The notes below the pieces were generated by a model, which made no database searches, was not told where the DNA came from, and saw only the letters and a program-made list of their open reading frames with translations. Shown piece after piece: positions 36,901 through 50,658 of a stretch of DNA of 64,000 nt. The translations under genes were made by a program, and so were the position numbers. This DNA comes from Sipunculus nudus (lineage: Eukaryota; Annelida; Sipuncula; Golfingiida; Sipunculidae), in the NCBI GenBank assembly GCA_026874595.1, contig CM049310.1, positions 40,181,558-40,245,557 on the forward strand. Reading direction: 5' to 3'. Every line of letters starts with the position of its first letter. The stretch's first letter is position 1.

Positions 36901-39900
36901 AAGTTCCGTGAAATATTTTTTGGGTTATCGCGCCAACAAGATTCATATGCGGCGGCGGCGGGACCGGTATGAAAACATAGTATCCCCCGACTTTGTCTGG
37001 GGATACAATGATGGGATTATCATATATGGGGCTAAATTATCAATTATTGAATGGAGTATACATATATCAGTTTTTCTTTATACTGATGGCATTACTTTTA
37101 AGGATGGAACTGCATACTTAGGGTCACGTTTCCTGAATATAAACCAAATCTTAATCTATATAAAAAATACATGGGTCACTGTCTTCAAAGTTCTGAGATG
37201 CAAGAATTCCTTAAAACAGGCCATCTGAAATACACTGACAAAATTATACACATGGTTCAAAGTTTTCAAGTTCATGATAAAAAAGAATTACACACATGAA
37301 TCACAGTTCTCGTAGGCCAGAGCAGCGTGGTAACCTCGATAGAACTTCACGAATGCCAGGCCTCTACTCTCCCCTGAAGACTTTTCTCTCAGAATCTGAA
37401 CATAGCTGATCTCACCATATTCCTGATAATGAGAAAAGGCAGGTACAGTCCAGCTGCTAATTTGCCAGTACATCTTTATCACTGATATGTATTATGATAT
37501 TGTTATGTCCTGTATAAACCTGAACCTGCCAACCCTTCCTTGTTTTGAGCATGAGTATCTTCAAGTTTACCAGCAATGCCTACTAGGAAAAGACTCTATC
37601 TTGGACCTAGACAGTAGAACTGACCAGGTATAACAAACAGACAACAAATTTATCTTTTATATTGTTCTCTATTTAGCCTATTGTATAAAGTATAAATTGT
37701 GATCCTGTTTTGAATAACAGCATAACCTGAATAAATAAATGACTTTTGCTATAGCACAGTGGTAATTCCTCTGCAGTGTACAGGACACAGACCAAACGAA
37801 TCCATTTATGCAAAATAATACAGGCATGGCCAAATTGGGTGGTTACCCAAAGTGGATTTAAGGCTTACAATGTTTCATTTGCCTAAATTTCCTGGACAAA
37901 AGCTATGGAAATTAATGAGATTTATAAATATTCCACACAGAAAAAATATTCTGAGTATATTCTTTCAACTATACTGGTAACTTTGTGTTCAATTTAACCC
38001 AAGTGTGTCCTTTGCATGCAGAACAAGGGACTATTCCCTGGCTTTCAGAACTTTGCTTTTCATAGATAAATCATAAAGCCATAACTGCGTATTTACAGTA
38101 ACCAATTCACAATGGTAACCCATTTAACCCATTTTTTTAAATTTGGCTATGCCTGAAATAGCCGTACATCAATATAAGTCAGTGATAATTTTAAACTTCT
38201 TTCAATTTAGCTTATTTATATGCAGCAAATCAGATAAAGCATAACAGAGCTTATGTTCTTGCACACTTAGGGTACAAAATATTCAGGTGAAGTTCCCAAA
38301 TTTAAATAAGAGGAATGCTATTATCATATGTAGTGTTTCAATCTGAATAAATCTGCAACTGTGATGAGTATAGTCAATGCAATACTACCAACATTTGTTA
38401 TGTGTACACAAATAAATAAAAATATATCTAACAGTTTATGATACATTCAGAAGTGGTCTTGATAAATCCTTGATACTTTTTTTAACAGAATTCTGCGGCA
38501 TTAAAAATACCCTTCCCTGTTGTCATACTACATAGTAGTATTATAATAATCTGTAGCTTCCCCTGAAAAATACCATTTACATTCAAATACTCCTTTGCTT
38601 GTGATTCATGACTTGAACTGACCTTGAACCTTTCTTTAACTTGCTCTTCTGTGAAGTCTTTAGGAATCATGATGAACAGGCGCAGTAATTTTTCTCTTTC
38701 CCTGTCACTTTCATCCCGTTGGTTCCCTTCCTCCTTCCTGCTGGCCATGACCACCTTATCAAAGATTTATATAAATTATGTTTTTTCATGAATATATTAC
38801 AAAGGGTAACTATGTGAACTAAAGAGCTGAGAGGATCTATTTCCAACTCTTGATTACACAGGGTTGCCAGCAACCAACACTGAAGAAATTCCCTGAGTAG
38901 AACTTTGTTTAACAAAGATAAATCATCACGCCAATTTTAAATTTGGTTTAAAAAAAGCAAATTTGTGAAAATTATGTGCCTTGCTTCCCCATCTCGTCGT
39001 CCACTGCTTCCGCAGAAGGGGGGACACTGATTTGGGTTTGTCTGTCAGTCCCTCTGTTTGTCTGTCCTTCAGGTTTTAACATTCCTAAAGATTATCTGAT
39101 TTCATTCAAATTTGGTTCAGTGATTGCTCTCATGCATACCTTGGTTGGGATTGGTTTTGGAGTGTCTGTCTGAAAATTTATTATCACCAGCTCATAAACA
39201 AAACAAATAATTTCCATTTATTCCCTATTCACAACAAAATTTATGATTCATGATTTACACCCACTCTTTGCAAACTGCAAATCAAGAAAGACCTGAACGT
39301 TCAAATGGTAAGAAATAACAAATGAGAAACTGCAATCATTCAAAGATCATGTAAATATTGTTTAATAATAGTAAAACAGAGTGGCCCTCTCTGAATATCA
39401 CAGGTCTGAATTCAAATTCACATGTACCGTGACATACATTTTTCTGGCATATCACATCTGACTTACTCTAACTTAATGTCTCCTGATACACTAATAGACA
39501 ACTCTGGCTTACCTTGAGAGGCTTAGGGTAGCCAGGTATTGTCTTGCCGTTCATTTCTTCCATGGCTAGTACTGCCTCTGAGGTCTTCTTAAAGGTGATG
39601 TATGTAATTCCTGCAAAGAACAACAATGTATGCACCGGCATATATGTCAACATACAAATATGCAATTACAATAATTTTTCTGCAGTATCTAACAGCCTTT
39701 GTGTTTTAATCAGTTCAAAGAACCAGCATAAGGTGTTTACTATTCACAGAGATCCATGATCCATGGCTGTGATGCCTTCACGACAATGTTCACTGAAATG
39801 ACAAGGCCATTGATCCATATTTCATATATCAGAGCTGGGTATCTGTCAGCCTAATCAGGTAAAATATACAATACACTAAGAGCAAATTCTAATACATACT

Positions 39901-42900
39901 GACTACACACTTCATTTTTTGGGAGTATCATTTCTGGTTAAAAATTCTATGTATTTTTGGGGGGGAATTTGTAACCAAACAAATAAGACTGTAATATTAG
40001 TCTAGCTGAGTCATGAAAGCAACAGTCATGGAGAACTGTGTGTATATACACACACACACACACACACATATATACATATATATGCTACGGTATGTAATTG
40101 ATCTCAATCACTACAACCAGTTTCGCCTCATAGACTCATCAGGTGACTGAATTGTGATACTGGTTATCCGGCAGATCCATCACATACCTTAGCATACTAA
40201 ACAGAGTGCACTGGGTCTGCTTTGAGGAAAGAATACATTCCCACAAATAATTTCTACTTTATATATATATATTTCAAGGCCAAGATCCTGATTTGGACTA
40301 TTTGGTGATTGGGGTTTAGGCCGGACCATATTTCATTATCATAATGAAAAATGTGTCATTAATCAAACCTTATGCTAATAGACCCTAAATCAGGAAGCCA
40401 TTTCCTGAAATTGTCAGGGGTCAAGCTTTTTGCTCGAAAAACAAACATAAGGAAAAACGGTCAAAGGTCTAGCGGCAATTTCGTAAGACAGTTAGTGTTT
40501 ATCTTAATGCCAATTTTACTTGAGGAACACAGTGTTTCTTTTTGATCTATGTAATCAACAACAGGGACATATATATATAAAAGATATTGGATTTACTGCT
40601 GAGCATAAGTGGCATCGACCAGTCAACCTTGCTTTAAGGATGCATGGGTACCCTTTTTTCTGCAAATTCAAGGGATGGAAAGGTCAAATATCATCACCAT
40701 TGGTGATGCACAGTTTCTTTTACAGTCCAAAGGCAGCACCAGTACAGCACCAGTAGAGCGAGTGAGAGGAAAGGGAATTAAAAGTTTTTCAAATGATCAT
40801 GGAGCCTGCTTATCAAAATGGATAATTTTTCATTTTTCTTAGAGTCAGGGATATCTGACAACTTCATTTTGTATTCGACCAGTTCCTCTGTGCAATTCTT
40901 TATATATCAATAATAGTGGATCTTACGATGTTCAAATCCCTTTGAGATGATGGCAGCCTTGTCACACAAAGGTCGAGCCGCACAAGGATTGTCATCTTGT
41001 CACCAAAGCATAACGCAGTCCGTCTTTTCTCTTTGATTCCATATCTCTGCCAAGTGAAAGCCAGGTGTCTTGTTTGAGTAGTGTCCATCTTGACAGTTAA
41101 TGTGAAATGATGAATCAGCTGAATAATGGCGAGTTTTAGCAGATCACGCAACTGCTCAATGGCTTATTTATATGGCGAGGCTTGCAAGCTATGGCTGTGC
41201 CAATAAACCTGCTCGAGCATAAGGGTCGTGCAAATTAAACCTCGCCAAAGCTCATGTGAGTAAACCACTCAATTATTTGGTCCGACATCCAAGCCAAAGC
41301 CAACGGACTTTGCTTGCATGAGTACAAACAAGATATGATTGATAACACACAAACGCCCTTGGATAAACTGTTCAGCTGCTCTCTAAATACATGGTGAGCC
41401 AAGCATTGCAAAGCCAGGTATAATTTTCACACCTTTGCCCTGGAGACAACATCAGCCAAGAACTAATTAATTAGGGTCAACAACGGGCTTTAACATCTAA
41501 CTGCAGGCCATCGTGACTCATCATGACATAATTCATGTGAAGAGTTTTCATGGTTAAAATATTTTGTTAATACAAATGAATATTTGGTTTCCCATTTAAA
41601 GAGACATAATCAGGCCCAATATTATGCCTATTCTTGCACACCATCAGTTCAGGTTGCATTTATAGAAAAGTTTCTCCATCAAACCTATATCAGCATACAG
41701 TCTAAGTACCTCACATAAGGCTGTTTATCATCTTGTTATGGCTCTGCGTGCTGGTAAACACAGTCAAGGTTTGTCTGTTTACGATAACATGACCGAATCA
41801 CCAGAGGTCTGATTTTGAGCCGCAATACCCAGTGTTTCAGCCAGCGGGAATCATTCGATTATTTTGGCCAATTCAGTCAGGGCATCTCCTGACTGACAGG
41901 TGTTGTGGCTCCACGATCCACACGGCCCCACGAGCTGTGTTTATGTTGACACCTGTGATCGCGCCCGGTTCACTGTTTTTAACACTCGTTTACAAAAGCA
42001 AGCAAATGGTTTCATAGCAATATTTTGGCAGGTTCAGTTCTAATTTAGGAGGAAGAAGGTATTTTTCGTGTTAAGCTAACATGTGTTATTGGTGATTGGG
42101 CCCCTTTAAAATTTCCAAGAGCGACTGCAGGAACACTCACGCACTGTCTCGATGAGGTTATGAGTGTATATGGACAGATGGTATGATGTTTAGGATTCAT
42201 GTAATGGAGATACAAGAGGCACTCGGGCAGATAAAAATGAGTGGTAAAATTAAGAAACAAGCAGCTGGACATAAAAACTTTTTCTGTTCACAGAAGTGTT
42301 GTGCTGCTGGTAGGTGCGCAAGTTATTCTGCACTCGTGCCAAATTCCAGAAAAATGAATTTTCTGAAAAAAGCTATTCGAAAAAAGGTGCTCTACTAATA
42401 CTATATGTATAAATAATGATAGATCTATACAGAATCAACATACACAAATACATGCATACATGCCATGAAGGAATTTCAATTTTTTTAGTTATCTACCAGA
42501 AACTGTGTTACATGACAAACACCATCCGCAAAATCTGGCCGCACACTTTTAGGTAGCCGCCCGACGGCTACGCAACAGGTTTCAGGTTTCTGTTGCATCG
42601 CCAGCCCACCAAAAGGCTACCTGGGGTTATAGCACAATACGATCTGTTACTCTTAGAAAGGAAATTGAACAAAAATATTTCCTATGGTTTTAAAAAACCA
42701 ATGTTCACATAATGGTGTATGTCGAAAGGCCTGTAATAAAAAATAACCATTCTGGAAAGCATGAAGTACCTGTAACATCAACAACTTATATTATTTGTCC
42801 ATAGAGAATTGAAGCATTAACAGCCCCAGTAGACATCTTGCATTTGGTGGCAGGCCTGTATAAGGCTTTAGGCCTGCGTACTATTATGTTTATATTTTTA

Positions 42901-44402
42901 ACTTCCTCGGTACAAAATAGGGGTGAGAACAGAACAGTAATGTTCTCTAGTGGCAGGGTTGGGTTTTGTCTGGATAAAACTTGTTTAATCCAGGACAATG
43001 GATAAAACTGGGTTTTATCTGGTTTAATCCAGTTTTATCCGGATTAAACTGGATCAAACTGGATAAACTAAGAACTGCCTTGTAAAATTTAATTAAATGA
43101 ACATAAATACTTATCTGGATAAATAAGTTCAGAAGGTTTATTGATATATTAACAATATTTAAGTTTCATTCATCCAATTATCAATTTCCTCCAGGTTCAT
43201 GTTTCACGGTTGTTAACACTCAGCAGCAACTGAAGCTTATGCTGAACACACACCAGAATGGGGAGCAGTCCATTTGCTTCTATGTAACTCTCCTGGCTGG
43301 TAGTCAATTTCTCAATAGGATGTATCATCTTTATGGCATCATCCTCAGCCATTAAATATTTACTTATAGTCAAAGGACAGGCTTACAGGGTGACTTTTGC
43401 AGCCAAATTGTCAACAACTTATACATGGAGTAGGATGCCTGAATGACTTTGATCCAATGGAGTTTTCTCCTCTCAGGCTGTCATAACTGGCTGGTTGTCA
43501 AAAGGTAGCTCACTGTTGCTGCTTGTGTAAACATGCCTTAAATTACCAGTGGTGAAAAGACAATCACCTTACTACCCCACATTCAGAGAAACAAACTTTG
43601 GCAAGATAGCTTTTCAAGCATTTTATCAATTGCGTCTGAGAAGTCTCCCCCTAAAAATTATAGGCAGCTGATATCACTGTATATCTTAAGTCATTTATGC
43701 AATATATGACTGGATTATGTACATCTCTCTCAGATGTAAGAATAGACGTTTATCTGTGAATATATGATATTCTATGGTATAAGTGATTGTTCAACTAAAC
43801 ATGTGTGAACTGCAGTTGTTTAGCTTTTTTATAGTGTAATGTACAAAAAAGGTGATAATGTTTATATTCAGAATATGACTATACCCGCCAATCTACCTAA
43901 CGGAGCAACAGAAGTAGCCCTGAAAATTCTAACCTGGTCTATGACGAAAGTCGGGGAAAACTGACCCTTTGATCACCAACCGGCTGCCACTGATAGCACC
44001 ACCGAAACCCTACACCCCTGTCGGTGTGACATAATTAATTAGCTAAGTGGTTTGATTAGGAGTTGTTATGCAATGCGTTGAACCGTTACCATTTTCATGG
44101 TCCGATGGCTGTGGTCTATGGTGCTGTAACTGATACATGTCTTGTGCTAATCCGTGTTGTTGTAATCATGTCGTGTCATTAATTATATTTGCAATACATA
44201 ATGCTTTCAGCAATACGCATATCAATTAAGTCCTCATGGTTAACTAATGCAACCCTCATAGACATATTACATTCCATATTGTAGTAATCATAACGGGTCA
44301 TTTATTTTTTTAGCAATACATAATCATATTAGCAATACGCACATCAATAAAGGTGACGCTCATAGATATATTTTATTATATTCCATATTGATGATGTTAC
44401 TT

Positions 44403-44433
<31 letters not shown>

Positions 44434-47400
44434 TTTATTCTATCACCAATATATTGTATGTATTTGTTTGCACAAATGTGGATGGAAATTATTAGATATA
44501 TCTTATTTCACTGTACAGTAGCTAATTAAAGCAATATTCGGATTGAGTAGTTTCCATCTTTCCCGGGGCACGAGCCGTGGATGGGAAACCCACCCCTCCT
44601 ATAGTCAGGCAAGGTTTCATGGAGTCGGGGTGTCATAGGAGTGGTTTCAACCTGATAAAGCCCCTTCAGACCCTGCATGTCAAGAAAACCTGTTTAATTC
44701 CACATAAGGGTTTCCTCGATCCAAAACTATATAAAGTTTAGCACTCCGAACGATGGTCACTTAACCGCCCCATCTTGTCCAGACAACATGGGGAGGTCAA
44801 AGCGTTTTCCATGTTCCGTTTGCTCGCAGAATTGTCATCAGAATGTGATTGAATGCTCTGCATGCCGAAAATGGACGCATATGGAGTGTCTCTCGATGGA
44901 CAAAAAAGAACTACAGTCCTGGCACCAAAAAGGTCTGGATTTCCTGTGTCCGTCATGCGCCTTTCTGGGGGACCAGTATAATATAGCTGCAGCTTTACAA
45001 AGGTAGGTGATTATAAGCTCATCTGCAATATAATATAATTAAATATATGTATTTGGTTTGTAAACTGGTCACACTTATTGATATCGAGCAGTAACAGAAG
45101 TCTTTATCAGATAAAGTCGCTTGGGGTTTTCCGTGTTGTGATATTTGTCTCATTCACTGTTAACACATCGTTATAATTATTCCCGACTGGGCGCATTTTT
45201 ATCTTTTTAATGAGAATATAATAAAAACTCAATTGAATAAAGATGAAGAAATGCATTAACAGATTATAATAATTATATATAAATTTTTTTGTACAGATTG
45301 AAAGCCTCTACCACAGAAGACCCAGCGAAAAGTGCTGCTTGTTACAACCAGGCGCGGACAGAGAGAAAGTTGTTGTCTACTTACAAGGTAGGAATATTTG
45401 CAGTTGTATAATATAAAAGGCTATTAATTCCGTATCGAATATTTCACAACGCAAACCGCATCTTACTTAATTTATATAGATAAATTTATACAGACCTCGC
45501 ACTTCAAATGTTTGTTAATCACTAAATGAAGCAATGATAATAATTTAAAATATCACCGATTGTTAAATATACGAATTAATTTCATTCACTTTCTGAGAGA
45601 CACTCCATATGCGTCCATTTTCGGCATGCGAACATTCAATCACATCCTGCTTGGTCAATTGGCTCTTTTGCTCGAAAATGAATTTTATGTATTTATTTTA
45701 GATTGCGTTACCGCAACCGATAGACCCAAATGGCCTGTATGGAATGGAAGACCAAGTTTCCGTGCAGATACTACAACGATTCCACCCTATAGTCCTTGAG
45801 GATTTTTCCCCGAGGGATGTCATCGGAGACGGCAACTGCCTCTTCAGGGCTGCATTGTTGGGCTACTTTGGTGAGGAAAAATATCATCAGTTGTTACAGC
45901 TGTTAACAGTCTTAGAAATATTAGACCATAGGCCATCTTACGATCAGTCACACAGGAAATTTGTCGACCTTATAAATGATGATAGGATTGTGTGTCCTGA
46001 TTTTGCGACATTAGTAAGAGAAACATGCACTGATGTAGATTATGCGTGCATGGTTCACATGTTTGCCCTTAGCGCAGTGCTACAAATACCCCTTAGGTCA
46101 TACTATCCACCAACCTCAAAAAATCAACTGGCAACAGAATCGCATAGTAGGCTAGTGTATGGGCGTAGCGTCAGCAGAAAGAAAACATGTACTGTCACTT
46201 TAATGTGGACCCAAATCGAAAGCTGTAAGAGCAAATCAAAATTTATCCCAAATCATTTTGTTCCCCTATGCCAGAGGCAAACTGTACCAGAAATTAGCAT
46301 TCTAATTGATAGTGATAGCGAAACATCACCTCAGACAGAAAAAACCCTCCAAAGGAAAGTACTCCTTTCCGCGTGTTTGATTCCCCTTCTTTCCCGCAAT
46401 CTCAAATATTTGACGCTGTTTCCCCTGTTCCCGATATCTCTGATAGCCCCCCCCCCAGCAGAATCAACACCTAACCCTGTCAAGGCGATTCCCAAATCAC
46501 AAGTTTATGACTCTTTACTGAAAGAAATGGATGTAACCCTAGGAAAACAAGATAAAACATCCGCAGCGAAGCCCAGGATTTCTAAACAAGTTAAATTTAA
46601 TCTAGGTTCAAACTTGTCATCCATGAATGATCGGGATATGTCAGATGTAGCTTGCCACAATTCAGACTGTTCTGAAAATGAATTTCAAAGCCCACCAAAC
46701 TTTAAATCAAATACAGGAAAATCAGCTGATCACTCAGCTGCATCTCCAGAACCATCTCAGATTGTCAATGATTCCTCTGATTCCATTCACCCTCTAAACT
46801 CAGACCCACAAAATGATCTTGAACAACTTCGATCACTGATAAAGAGCAAATCTGTAGGTACCCTGTCAAAAGATGGCGTTAGAGCATGAAATTATCCTCC
46901 AGCATTTGATATCCCCGCAAAATGTCCAAGACGTGGTTCCTAATGAGCCCAAAGAGGACCTGTATTTCATTGTACAAAATACAAAAAAACATTGAGAAAA
47001 AAAAACGGGGAAAAAGTCGGAATTCCACGACGATTGTGGGGTCTGGGATTCTAAAACAAACAGTACCAAGAAAAAATTCTTCATTATTAATCAAAACAAT
47101 CAAGTAGAACAAAAGGGGGGTCAATTAGGCATCAGGAAAGGCAAACAAGGGACCTATGGGTCACTGTGCTCAGCTGACGTTAACCTTGAAGGTAAAAATC
47201 TAAAATAATATCAAATGGAGATAAAGTGTAAGAGGAAGAGGTAATAAAGGCCATGGTTGGTTTATATGATTGGTTTGTATTGATGAGCAAGAAATTGTTG
47301 CAAATAATATTTTGTGACCTGACCATGTGTTTCCTAATGTTGAAACTGAAGCATGTGAGCAGTTTGTGAACAAATGATCTGTACAATTACCATGATCATT

Positions 47401-50400
47401 AGTTGGCTTTTTGATTAACTGTGGACATTTCAGTAGTTTAAACATTTGTTCAATCGAATCTTTTTTTTGTATAATATATATTATTAAATATATGTTTTTT
47501 TTTATGAAATGTATACAGTTGAAATATAACTAATTAACAACATAAAACATGGCAAACAAAGCCTGATCTCAAATTCTGCTGATGCAGGAAAATAATGAAC
47601 AAATGTTTGTAATAAATCCTCATTTTTTTATCACATCAATTTTTTTTTAATTTAAGTTTATATTTCTATACATTTTCAATATAACATATATATCTGAATA
47701 TTAAAGTTGATTCATAATTCTCAATTGCATCATCATAAATCTCAATCATGTCAGATAACACCACATCATGCATACAAATGTTTATTTATTTTTTACCACA
47801 AAAATATATCTTTTAAATCTGCAAAACAATAAATATCTAAAAAAAATACTTGATTTAGATTTCACAATTTTTAATTGTGTCTTTATTTATCCATAATGTG
47901 CTTCATATTTTATCATAATTTAAGCATACTGATGGGTTCCATTATGATTGGTAAAATGATTTAAAAGAAAAATGATTTCTTTAAAAATGCTACATTACAC
48001 AACATTACATCTTCTGGATTACACTTTGAATTACTTTCTCAAGGAAAGTTTTTGCATATCAGAGTGGAAACAGCAATACAATTAAGGAGATACAGTGAAA
48101 ACAATAACAATACTGCATAACACTTGGTGGGTTAGGTTTGCGGGCGGGGGGGGGGGGGGGTGATATTGGGGTGGTGATATGAGAATAACTGTACACCTGT
48201 CACAGCAGGGGATCTCCCCCAGTGACTGTAACAAATCAGAAACCCTGGCATAGCTGACTTCCAGTGACCTGGAGTGGGACCCTGCATCTGTAACCTCTAA
48301 TCAAAGCAAATGACTACAATAGAGCCTCAAGAAAAAAATCAATAACTAGCTTAATTTTCAAGCTTTTATTTCCAAATTTCAGATTTAAACAAATTAAATA
48401 TTTATGTTTACATGCTGTGAAAATTAAATCAATGGTACTTACAGGAAAAAAACGTGCCATGGTCAAAGTTGGGCAAAATTTAAGGTACTGATTTTATTTT
48501 TATGCTAATTACTTAAAAAATTTACAAAATTCAGATCTAATTTTGGGTAAGCAATTGAATCTTAATTAAACATAGTTATATACTTGGGAAAATAGACTCT
48601 AGTTTCAAAATTTTTCATGTTAAGTGAGTAAATATTTTTCCTGATTTTTTACAAAGTCCATTATGTTTGGGCCCATAACTTAAAGAATTTATACTTAACA
48701 GACTTAATTTCTGGCATGTACATAGGAACTATATGGAAGAATATTTATGGTAAATATGAGGAAAAACAGATGAGTGGTTTTGATATTAGGCAGTCCTGAA
48801 GTGTGAAAATAGGATTTTAATAAAAAATTGAGGTTTTTCCTTAATTTCTCAAAGGAATGAAGTCGCAAAGACGCAGTTTTCGGCTTGGTAGGAGATCTTG
48901 GGGACATCTAACATTATGCTGAATTTTGGATTCCTAGGTCTTACGGTTTCAAAACGTGCCACATCTACGGACGGACGGACGGACGGACGGACGGACGGAC
49001 GGACGGACGGACGGACAGACGGACGGACGACGGACAATGGACCACGACTATAGCTCAGATGACTTATAGTCAGCTGAGCTAACAAAAAACATTTGAGCCA
49101 TTAGAGCCTCAGCCCTCTGAGCACCTTTTGATTATGCAAAAAAATTATTGTACCTCAAAACTGTCAGGAAATTACAAACGACGCGTTACTTGGATCAGTC
49201 AGGCTCCTGCGTCGATCCCCGAACAGGCCTTGAACCTAGCAATCTATGAATATTCCGGTAGGTACCCGGGATCGTCTGTTCACGGAAACTCGCAGTTTTC
49301 CGCCCACCCTTACACACGTTGTACAGGCGAAACAATGGAAACTATAGCTGAGCGATCCAAAACTACAAAGCCAAAGCAGGTATACAACCAAATGAACAGG
49401 GAAAACGGGGAGGGGGGCAGGCCCATAGATGTGAAGCAGGTTAGAAATAAAAAGTATCGGGAAGCCAAAAAGCAAAAAACAAATATCGGATCATCTCAAA
49501 ATTATGCGGACAATGTTATCAGTTTGGAAAACCTGGTGTACAGTCACCCTTTTGTTAAACATGTGTCCCACCATAAAGATATCGGCGCTACTGTCATTCT
49601 GTACACCGATGGACTGGCGGCCGCGAAATTTACATGAACTAGCGATGAAGATATACGAAACCGTTCAGGCTCAGTATATCGACTTTCAAAGGGCACTTTA
49701 CGGCCGTGGCATGTGTGTGCTTAGCGAGGCATACAAAAACCATTTCATTGACCCGGCGATTTGGGAGATAAAATCAGAGGAAGAAAGACAGAAATTGTTC
49801 ATGCGCTTTTTAAAAGACAGTAAGCCTGAATTTAAAAAGCACTTTGTCCATTCAACTGATGGTTCAAGGTTCGTGCCTACGCCCTGCGGTGGCAAAAAAA
49901 ACGCACCAAAGCAAACGTAAACGGGCAGAGCGTTCCAGGACTCCCAAAACCTGCGCCAAGAAACTTAAATTTTAATTATGAAGGCCTTATAATTTGGTTT
50001 AAGAATAGGAATAAACTTAAACGGCATTGCATTCTGTGTGCCACTGGTCAGTGGTATCGCAGTTCGTCATGTCATATAAATTAAACTTTTCTAGGGATAG
50101 AAATAAACATAAACGGCATCGCGTTCTGTGTGCCACTGGTCAGTGGTATTGCAGTTCGTCATGTCATATAAATTAAACTTTTCTAGGGATAGGAAAAAAC
50201 ATAAACTGCATCGCGTTCTGTGTGCCACTGGTCAGTGGTATCGCAGTTCGTCATGTCACATCATTGTTTATATTTTTGTTTTGTAAATAACAGTGTCAGT
50301 TGTATCTGTGTACTGTATTGTTGTATATACAGACCATGTATTGATCTTGTACAAAATGAATGTACCCCACATATTTATTTATTGTTGCATATAAGGAATA

Positions 50401-50627
50401 TGCCATGTCTTTTATGTATATACAGATGTATATAACACCCTCATACCGTTGTATATTATATATATATTGAGCATGTAAATACCTTGTACATTATGCTTGT
50501 AAATTGCTATATGCGCTTAAATTTATATGCAGATATATATAACACACACACATATATTGTATATACTGAATGCAAATCTGGATGTATATGAATGTATATA
50601 CCTATATGTAGATGAGACATGTATATT

Positions 50628-50658
<31 letters not shown>

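Noticed and set aside
47146..49080. Classification of the CAAGGG family as Helitrons
   Set aside because: A 3' hairpin and CTAA are present, but the TC 5' start, the hairpin-to-CTRR spacing and A|T insertion are not clear, and no Rep/helicase is seen.
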